From assembly GCA_003230965.1 (NCBI GenBank), contig QIHL01000035.1:1-18271 (forward strand): DNA of 18,271 nucleotides, written 5' to 3'. The notes under the pieces were generated by a model that searched no databases, was not told the DNA's origin, and saw only the letters and a list, made by a program, of their open reading frames with translations. The stretch's first letter is position 1; every line of letters begins with the position of its first letter. Source of the DNA: Candidatus Magasanikiibacteriota bacterium (lineage in GTDB: Bacteria > Patescibacteriota > Patescibacteriia > Magasanikbacterales > UBA922). The position numbers and the translations under genes were made by a program. Below, in pieces: positions 6,196-11,901 of this stretch.

Positions 6196-7650
6196 TTATC
6201 TAAACGACGGGACAGGAGGAGTTTGAGGTTGTTTAGTTTGTGGTTGTGATGTAGGTTGTATGGATTTTGGTTGTGGTGCTTTGTATACAGTATCTAAATT
6301 GCGATAGCTTGCGTTTGTTTCATTGAAAAATACTTTTACCATACCAGTCGGACCATTTCTGTGCTTTGCAATATGTATTTCTCCGATGTGGCGTTCATCT
6401 GGAGAAATATCTTCAATCCTATAATTTCGGTCAACTGCTTTTCTATAGAGGAACATCACAATATCAGCGTCTTGTTCAATACTTCCTGATTCGCGCAAGT
6501 GGGATAATTTTGGAATGGATGGTTTAATTTGTTCAACTGCACGAGACAATTGGGATAATGCAAGGACTGGTATGTTGAGTTCACGTGCAATACCTTTTAG
6601 GTTTCTGCTCATTTCGGCAACTTCTTGTACACGATTATCGCCGTTTCTCTTATTGTGTGACTCCATTAGTTGCAAGTAGTCAACGATAATTAAATCCAGA
6701 CCATGTTCTGCTTGCAGACGACGTGCTTTTGTTTTAATTTGCATAACGGTATTACCAGGCGTATCATCAATAAATATTTTTGCTTCAGACAAAATGCCCA
6801 TGGCGCGACCAATGCGAGGAAAATCATCACTCCCTGGGCGATCAGACAAATTTCCCGTACGCATTTTCCATAAATCAACATCTGCTTCAGCACAAAGCAT
6901 ACGATCAACTAATTGTTCTTTACTCATTTCTAAAGAAAAGAAACCAACCGTTGCTTTTCCGCGAACAGCGGCATTACGTGCGATGTCAAGTGCCATTGAT
7001 GTCTTTCCGACTGATGGGCGAGCAGCTAGAATAACAAGGTCTGACTTTTGTAATCCTGCGATAAGATTGTCTAGTTGTGTAAAACCAGTAGGAATGCCAC
7101 GAAGCTTTCCATGTTCTTTGTGTAGTTCGTCAATACGATCAAATGCTTCGCTCAATACGCCACGAATTGGTGTGAGTGTTCTCTTCAAATGTTTTTGGCT
7201 GATACCGTATAGATGTTGCTGTGCCTGGTCAAGCAGATCGTCTACGTCGTCTGACTCTTCTTGGTATCCGAGTCTATTGATATGATCTGCCGCAGATAAT
7301 AGTTCTCTGAGTGTTGCTTTTTTACGGACAATATTTGCGTATTCTAAAATATGAGTTGCAGTCGGCACTGCATTAGATAGACTGACTATGTAGCTCTGTC
7401 CACCAATTTTTTCAATCAAATTTTTTTCTTCCAAACGGTTGCTCAATGTGAGAACATCAATCGGTTCATTTTTTCCATATAATTCCTGCATAGTTTCAAA
7501 AATTTCTTTATTTGCAGGTTTATAAAAATCATTAGTATCAACAGTGTCTGCGATTTTTATCATTGCGTCTTTGTCCAACAAAATAGAGCCAAGAAGAGAC
7601 ATTTCTGCTTCCAAATTTTGTGGTGGAATTTTTCCGAGTTCGTTTGGCAT
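6196..7650 (-). CDS. dnaB: Replicative DNA helicase DnaB
   Basis: This 484-residue protein is the hexameric 5'-3' helicase that opens the replication fork. The N-terminal domain begins PPQNLEAEMSLLGSILLD (9-26) and runs to about 150, followed by a linker helix and the RecA-like domain. Visible motifs are Walker A RPSVGKTS (211-218, Lys216), H2 FFSLEMSKEQL (237-247), Walker B LIIVDYLQL (320-328, Asp324), H4 VLALSQLSRAVE (362-373), and the arginine-finger region KHRNGPTG (429-436). The last 30 or so residues form a Pro/Gln-rich, probably disordered tail (about 457-484). No intein interrupts it. The ATG at 7650 matches the family start and has no Shine-Dalgarno. It is probably the first gene of a dnaB-ybaB-recR transcript. 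Confidence 0.96.
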   Translation of the reverse strand: MPNELGKIPPQNLEAEMSLLGSILLDKDAMIKIADTVDTNDFYKPANKEIFETMQELYGKNEPIDVLTLSNRLEEKNLIEKIGGQSYIVSLSNAVPTATHILEYANIVRKKATLRELLSAADHINRLGYQEESDDVDDLLDQAQQHLYGISQKHLKRTLTPIRGVLSEAFDRIDELHKEHGKLRGIPTGFTQLDNLIAGLQKSDLVILAARPSVGKTSMALDIARNAAVRGKATVGFFSLEMSKEQLVDRMLCAEADVDLWKMRTGNLSDRPGSDDFPRIGRAMGILSEAKIFIDDTPGNTVMQIKTKARRLQAEHGLDLIIVDYLQLMESHNKRNGDNRVQEVAEMSRNLKGIARELNIPVLALSQLSRAVEQIKPSIPKLSHLRESGSIEQDADIVMFLYRKAVDRNYRIEDISPDERHIGEIHIAKHRNGPTGMVKVFFNETNASYRNLDTVYKAPQPKSIQPTSQPQTKQPQTPPVPSFR

Positions 7651-7709
7651 AGAATAAATTTATCTTGAGCAGAAACAACAAAGTATTTTTTGAAGTAAAG
7701 AATAGAAGA

Positions 7710-7737
7710 ATTATAAAAAATATCTATATGTTGATGA
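7710..7737 (-). promoter_or_regulatory. Possible dnaB promoter
   Basis: On the minus strand a perfect TATAAT (7715 down to 7710) is preceded, after 16 bases, by TCATCA (7737 down to 7732), which matches TTGACA at only 3 of 6 positions. It would give a leader of about 50 bases before the dnaB ATG. AT-rich sequence makes chance matches to the -10 common. Confidence 0.35.
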
Positions 7738-7771
7738 GACTAGGCTTTGAGAGGTTCTTTATTCTATTCAA

Positions 7772-7802
7772 GATACACTTTTAGAGTGACTGTATCGTAC
7801 AG
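7772..7802. repeat. Nested inverted repeats in the divergent intergenic region
   Basis: CTGTA (7790-7794) and TACAG (7798-7802) form a perfect 5-bp dyad around TCG. It overlaps a second repeat, GATACA (7772-7777) with TGTATC (7791-7796), which contains an inner CACT/AGTG pair. The two folds share bases and cannot form together. They could be operator half-sites or alternative RNA hairpins; either reading is inference. Confidence 0.35.
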
Positions 7803-7853
7803 GAAATAGGATTTTGTTTCAAGGTTGGTATGTATCAGTATGTGGAATTGATG

Positions 7854-7900
7854 TTGACAATATGTGTACTGTTGCTATTTTATAGTATTTTTTTTATACT
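7854..7900 (+). promoter_or_regulatory. Promoter region for the GT4 gene
   Basis: TTGCTA (7872-7877, 4 of 6) lies 17 bases before TATACT (7895-7900, 5 of 6). This would start RNA near 7907, just before the ATG at 7911. A second, overlapping pair is a perfect TTGACA (7854-7859) with TATTTT (7876-7881) at 16 bases. Both lie inside the optional upstream extension of the reading frame and so favour the 7911 start. Confidence 0.5.
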
Positions 7901-7910
7901 AAAGCGGTAT

Positions 7911-8999
7911 ATGAAAATTTGTTTTATACACAATTTATATCCGCCGTATGCACGTGGCGGTGCAGAAGGCGTTGTACTTCATCAAGTAGCCGAGCACCGT
8001 AAACAAGGAGATGAGGTTATCGTAGTTACACTTGCACCGTGGCAAAGTTTACGCCAGTGGGGCGTGAAGAAAATAGTAGAAGATACTGTAGTAGTGTATC
8101 GCGTTGCCGTACCGAATGTATGTTCATACATGAATCTTGTTGATTGTTCGCTGTGGGTTCGGTTAATTTGGCACTGTATTGATATTTGGAACGTACCAGC
8201 AGCACGAATGGTAAAAAGAATTTTGATAGAAGAACAACCAGACATAGTTCATACACACAATCTGATGGGGATTAGTTTTTTATTGCCAAAGTTTATTAAA
8301 CGACTTGGCATGAAGCATATTCACACCGTGCATGATGTGCAACTGATAACTCCAAGCGGTATTTTGCCGTGGAATCATACACACGATTTTATATTTGATA
8401 AAATTTATCAAGCAATAATGAAACGATTGTTCAAAAATACTGATGAGATTATTTTTCCATCAGTTTTTTTACAAAAATTTTATGAAAAGCATGGTTTTTT
8501 TGTGCATGCAAAAACAGAAGTGAAGCATAATTTTTTGCCAATCAATTTTTCATCAATAGATATAAAACAACCACCATGTCAGCATTTTTTGTATGTTGGC
8601 GGGTTAGAAGTTCATAAAGGAATCCGTGTACTTTTTGATGCGTGGGAATCGTTACCCAAAAAATTGGATATTTTTTTATCTCTTGTTGGTGATGGTGCCA
8701 TGCGACAAAAAGTGGAGGATTGGACACTGGAAGATCCGCGCGTGCAAGCACTGGGTTGGTTGGATGCAAAACTCCTTGCAGAGTATTATACAAAAGTGGA
8801 TGTTTTAATTTTTACGTCTATTTGTATTGAAAATACTCCAAACGTACTATACGAGGCTATGAGGAATGGTTTGCGTATTATTGCTTCAAATACTGGTGGC
8901 GTTAATGAACTTATAGGAAGTTACACTGGTGCAACTATTGTTGAACCTGATAATATAGAAGTATTAGCTAAAGAAATTAAAAAAATAGTGGAAGTCTAA
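7911..8999 (+). CDS. GT4-family (GT-B fold) glycosyltransferase
   Basis: This 362-residue enzyme transfers a sugar from a nucleotide donor, with retention, at the cytoplasmic side of envelope glycan synthesis. The N-terminal acceptor domain starts MKICFIHNLYPPYARGGAEGVV, typical for the family, with PDIVHTHNLMG at 110-120. The C-terminal donor domain has FLYVGGLEVHKGI (226-238), LVGDGAMR (258-265) and the EX7E motif (Glu307 to Glu315) in ENTPNVLYEAM, followed by IIASNTGGVNELI. The frame is open back to an ATG at 7830, which would add 27 residues containing a hydrophobic helix. The start at 7911 is preferred because the family begins there and promoter elements lie just upstream. Its stop overlaps the end of the convergent membrane protein gene by 4 bases. 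The sugar and acceptor are unknown. Confidence 0.9.
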   Translation: MKICFIHNLYPPYARGGAEGVVLHQVAEHRKQGDEVIVVTLAPWQSLRQWGVKKIVEDTVVVYRVAVPNVCSYMNLVDCSLWVRLIWHCIDIWNVPAARMVKRILIEEQPDIVHTHNLMGISFLLPKFIKRLGMKHIHTVHDVQLITPSGILPWNHTHDFIFDKIYQAIMKRLFKNTDEIIFPSVFLQKFYEKHGFFVHAKTEVKHNFLPINFSSIDIKQPPCQHFLYVGGLEVHKGIRVLFDAWESLPKKLDIFLSLVGDGAMRQKVEDWTLEDPRVQALGWLDAKLLAEYYTKVDVLIFTSICIENTPNVLYEAMRNGLRIIASNTGGVNELIGSYTGATIVEPDNIEVLAKEIKKIVEV

Positions 9000-11239
9000 T
9001 TTTTTTGATCGTACTCAAACACCCATGCGTGTCCATTGTCTATAGTCCACCAATGATTGGCAGTCTGTTTTGCTCTGTCACGAATTTTTGCAGCAGGCGC
9101 CCAATAATTTGTATGCACAAAGTATGCTTTTTTCACTCCTGCGTAGTCCATAGCTTCATCCATCCACTTGTGCAGTGGTCGCTTATATACCATGTCACGA
9201 AAGTATTTGTATAGTCGTCCACTTGTTGGAATGGAATAGAGATATTGTTTGCTACCATCTGCCATTGTGAGATATGGGACGAAACCAAGTTCTCGTAAAG
9301 CTGCAGCGCCAACCATTTGGTTTGTCAGGACAATGTAATTGTGTTGTCCATTGTTTAAGGTATTGATAAAGTTAACGGTATCAATATCTGCTTGACGCAC
9401 GCTAAAACCAGTGTAGTGCGATACAGCATCACGTGTTGGGTAGGTAAAGTACCATGAAATCACGAGTAGTGCGCTTATTCCAATAATTATAATAATCTGT
9501 TGCCATGTGACACATTTTTTAATCCATGCAAATAATTTTGTTAATCCATAAACGAACAATGGTAAAAGTATCATTAAGGCAAATTGATTCATGCGTGCAG
9601 CATAGTTTCCTGCTTCATAGGAAATTATATCAGTAAGGTGAATAGTTGTTGCCATTAAAAATCCAGAAAGAAAAATACCACTCGCAGTACTCCACAAAAA
9701 AAATGTAGCTGTCGTAAGTTGTTTTTTCTTTAATTGTAGTGTGCCAAACAATGCAATGATTACTACGATTGGATCAATAAGATATTTGTATATATACAAG
9801 GCTTGCCATATATGTGGGGCGTTGTGTAGCCATTCGTAGTGTTGTGGAATGAAGATTGAAAAGAATATTGAAAGTGACGAAAGCGGATTAGTCAAATGCG
9901 CGTGGAGTGCAGTAATAAAGACGAATGGCAATAAAAAAGCAAGGATAAGTATGTATGTCGTTACTGACCACCATCGTTGTTTATTTTTTTCAAAAAACCA
10001 TGCTCCAACATAGATAATTGTTAATGGAATGCCGATGAGTGCATGTATAGAAATAGTTGCGAGAATAAGTATTATTGCGACCATGCGTGTTCCAAATGTA
10101 CTTTTACCCCACTCATACCAAATCCATAAAATTGTGAGCGATGCAAACAGAAGTGCTAAACTGTATGGAGTCGTGCTGATTGCCCACGAGAGTGGTAGGA
10201 AAAATAATGCAATTATTGCTGAGAAAAGAAAGCCGGAGCTGTCGTCTTGATTTTTTGTTAATTCATTAGTTTCATCAGATATAGCCAGTTGTTCTTGATG
10301 ATTCATTCCGTCAGAATTTATTGTATCTTGAAGACAAAAAAAGACAGTACTTGGTAGTAGAAGTGCCGTTCCGATTGGTACAAGAATTTGATCAATAGAA
10401 AAAATTGATAATCCAGTTGAGAGATGCATTGCAACAACGAGCATATATTGTCCGATATAGTAGGGGACTTTTGGAGTAATAAATCCATGTATCGCAATCC
10501 ATGATTCGGTTGCACGATGGATGAATGGATCAAAACCATAACCGTATTGAAAAACGAGAAATGCAACACTCATAATGAGAACACTGTACGCAAGGATACT
10601 AATCCACAAAAGTATTTTGTTTGTTTTTGCTTTCATAGTTGTCCAAAGCAGAAGCATTGTTGTAACAAAAAATATTATAAAGAATCGTATACCAACAATC
10701 GTCCATGGTGATGAGAGTGTATCTGTGAAGTGGAGCGTCGCGAGTTTGGTAAGTAGTACGAATGTACCGAGAAGTGGAAATAGAACAAGGAATGTTGACA
10801 ATTTTTTTCTATTTGTAAAATGGTAGTTAGGAGGTGTCTTTCCTATTGTTGATGTTTGTTTTAATTTATTTGCATGAATACATTTTTTATAAGGAGAGAA
10901 GTTTTTTTGTTGTTGCCATAAAAACAGCACTATTGTACAACTCAAGATTATAATTGTTCCAGTAATAGTCAGTACATTGATTTGGTAAAACCAATATATT
11001 CCAGAGAGTAGAATAATATGAAGTGCAATCCATGTGATACTACCAATTACGATATTGAACTTGTTAGTCTTTGGAAGGAGAAGAAAACCCAAGAGTGAAC
11101 CAAAGAAAATGACGTATCCGAATACGAAAATTGTTCGCAGAAATATTGGGAAAAAGCCAAATATACTTGCGAGTACAAGAGTGAGTGTAATAACCCAGAG
11201 TGTAAGAAATTGGAGTTTTGATTGATTATACGGTATCAT
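8996..11239 (-). CDS. GT-C-like polytopic membrane protein, putative glycosyltransferase (paralogue 1)
   Basis: This 747-residue protein has about a dozen or more hydrophobic segments and a soluble C-terminal domain from about residue 605. GT-C enzymes use polyprenyl-linked sugars on the outer membrane face and carry an acidic residue in the first large outer loop. Here FDPFIHRATE (236-245) fits, with Asp237, His241 and Glu245. The same D-x3-H-x3-E spacing, and several later blocks, recur in the plus-strand protein at 11902, so the two are distant paralogues. A loop at about 305-335 is highly polar (Asp, Glu, Asn, Gln). The ATG at 11239 is chosen over a GTG at 11266 because a well-formed promoter lies between 11257 and 11285. 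GT-C function is inferred from architecture; the substrate is unknown. Confidence 0.72.
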   Translation of the reverse strand: MIPYNQSKLQFLTLWVITLTLVLASIFGFFPIFLRTIFVFGYVIFFGSLLGFLLLPKTNKFNIVIGSITWIALHIILLSGIYWFYQINVLTITGTIIILSCTIVLFLWQQQKNFSPYKKCIHANKLKQTSTIGKTPPNYHFTNRKKLSTFLVLFPLLGTFVLLTKLATLHFTDTLSSPWTIVGIRFFIIFFVTTMLLLWTTMKAKTNKILLWISILAYSVLIMSVAFLVFQYGYGFDPFIHRATESWIAIHGFITPKVPYYIGQYMLVVAMHLSTGLSIFSIDQILVPIGTALLLPSTVFFCLQDTINSDGMNHQEQLAISDETNELTKNQDDSSGFLFSAIIALFFLPLSWAISTTPYSLALLFASLTILWIWYEWGKSTFGTRMVAIILILATISIHALIGIPLTIIYVGAWFFEKNKQRWWSVTTYILILAFLLPFVFITALHAHLTNPLSSLSIFFSIFIPQHYEWLHNAPHIWQALYIYKYLIDPIVVIIALFGTLQLKKKQLTTATFFLWSTASGIFLSGFLMATTIHLTDIISYEAGNYAARMNQFALMILLPLFVYGLTKLFAWIKKCVTWQQIIIIIGISALLVISWYFTYPTRDAVSHYTGFSVRQADIDTVNFINTLNNGQHNYIVLTNQMVGAAALRELGFVPYLTMADGSKQYLYSIPTSGRLYKYFRDMVYKRPLHKWMDEAMDYAGVKKAYFVHTNYWAPAAKIRDRAKQTANHWWTIDNGHAWVFEYDQKN
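11210..11239 (+). promoter_or_regulatory. Possible promoter for the CDP-alcohol phosphatidyltransferase gene
   Basis: TTGGAG (11210-11215, 3 of 6) is followed after 18 bases by TATCAT (11234-11239, 5 of 6). RNA would start near 11246, almost at the ATG of 11248. The -10 overlaps the start codon of the divergent gene. The match is weak, but the gap between the two genes is only 8 bases, so some promoter must lie inside the opposite gene or further upstream. Confidence 0.3.
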
Positions 11240-11247
11240 AGAGTAGT

Positions 11248-11886
11248 ATGTTCTACAGTATATCACGAGCAGTGAACACTATCAAAAGCAATGAACCTGG
11301 TTTATTTACATATTTGAAGGCAAAGAATATTCATCCTCATGATTATTTTTTGAGTCGTGTTTTGTTACGATTTTTGCCAGAGTGGGTAACACCAAATAAA
11401 CTGACTGCATTGCGTATCGTCATGACACCATTTGTGTTTTGGCTGATTGTTGATGGTCAGTATTTGTTTGGAGTTAGTTTATTTTTGATTGCTGCATTTA
11501 CTGATGCAATGGATGGATCGCTGGCACGAACAAAAAATTTAGTTACTCATTTTGGAATGTTGTTTGATCCATTGGCAGATAAATTGTTGATTGGATCAAT
11601 GGTACTTTTGATAGTCTTTCAATATTATCCCATCTGGCTTGGACTTACTATTTTAGCTATTGAAATTATTTTCATTATCAGTGCACTAGTCGCAAAGATT
11701 AAATTTAAAACAGTTCACATGGCAAATAGATGGGGAAAGATTAAAATGATTTTACAAGTGTTTGCTGTTTTTTTGACGCTTTTGGCGTTGCTTTTAAATT
11801 TCCCTTATTTGTTTACCATTGCTGCATGGATTTTTGGTTTAGCAATTGGTTTTGCATTATTGAGTTTATTTTTTCAAGGTGTCTAA
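11248..11886 (+). CDS. CDP-alcohol phosphatidyltransferase family protein (PgsA-like)
   Basis: This 212-residue membrane enzyme would join a CDP-activated lipid to an alcohol such as glycerol-3-phosphate or an inositol phosphate, a step in phospholipid synthesis. The full catalytic signature D-x2-DG-x2-AR-x8-G-x3-D-x3-D is present: Asp86, Asp89, Gly90, Ala93-Arg94, Gly103, Asp107 and Asp111. It is preceded by the family block TPNKLTALRIVMTP (48-61). About six hydrophobic segments follow the expected pattern. It carries about 45 residues before that block, longer than typical PgsA, with a charged amphipathic stretch (KAKNIHPHDYFLSRVLLRFLPEW). No in-frame ATG lies between 11248 and the core, supporting this start. 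It probably heads a transcript with the GT-C-like gene 15 bases downstream. The alcohol substrate is undetermined. Confidence 0.88.
   Translation: MFYSISRAVNTIKSNEPGLFTYLKAKNIHPHDYFLSRVLLRFLPEWVTPNKLTALRIVMTPFVFWLIVDGQYLFGVSLFLIAAFTDAMDGSLARTKNLVTHFGMLFDPLADKLLIGSMVLLIVFQYYPIWLGLTILAIEIIFIISALVAKIKFKTVHMANRWGKIKMILQVFAVFLTLLALLLNFPYLFTIAAWIFGLAIGFALLSLFFQGV
11257..11285 (-). promoter_or_regulatory. Promoter for the minus-strand GT-C-like gene, inside the divergent gene
   Basis: On the minus strand TTGATA (11285 down to 11280, 5 of 6) is followed by exactly 17 bases and TATACT (11262 down to 11257, 5 of 6). RNA would start near 11250, about ten bases before the ATG at 11239. It lies wholly within the first 13 codons of the plus-strand phosphatidyltransferase gene. 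Confidence 0.62.
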
Positions 11887-11901
11887 TGATATTTTGAAGA
11901 T

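Larger units (their letters stand above)
7651..7910. other. Divergent intergenic region between dnaB and the GT4 gene
   Basis: This is the only long non-coding stretch in the window (260 bases) if the GT4 gene starts at 7911. It holds a possible minus-strand promoter for dnaB near 7710-7737, plus-strand promoter elements near 7854-7900, and inverted repeats at 7772-7802. From 7830 it is open in frame with the GT4 gene and would encode a hydrophobic segment if translated. No RNA gene was recognised. Confidence 0.6.

Noticed and set aside
6794..7285. 163-codon open frame opposite dnaB
   Set aside because: Serine- and arginine-rich low-sense product lying wholly inside the well-supported dnaB gene; it is a reverse-strand shadow.
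11240..11266. GTG start extending the minus-strand GT-C-like protein
   Set aside because: It would overlap the divergent gene and lies inside the promoter at 11257-11285, whose transcript would begin downstream of it.
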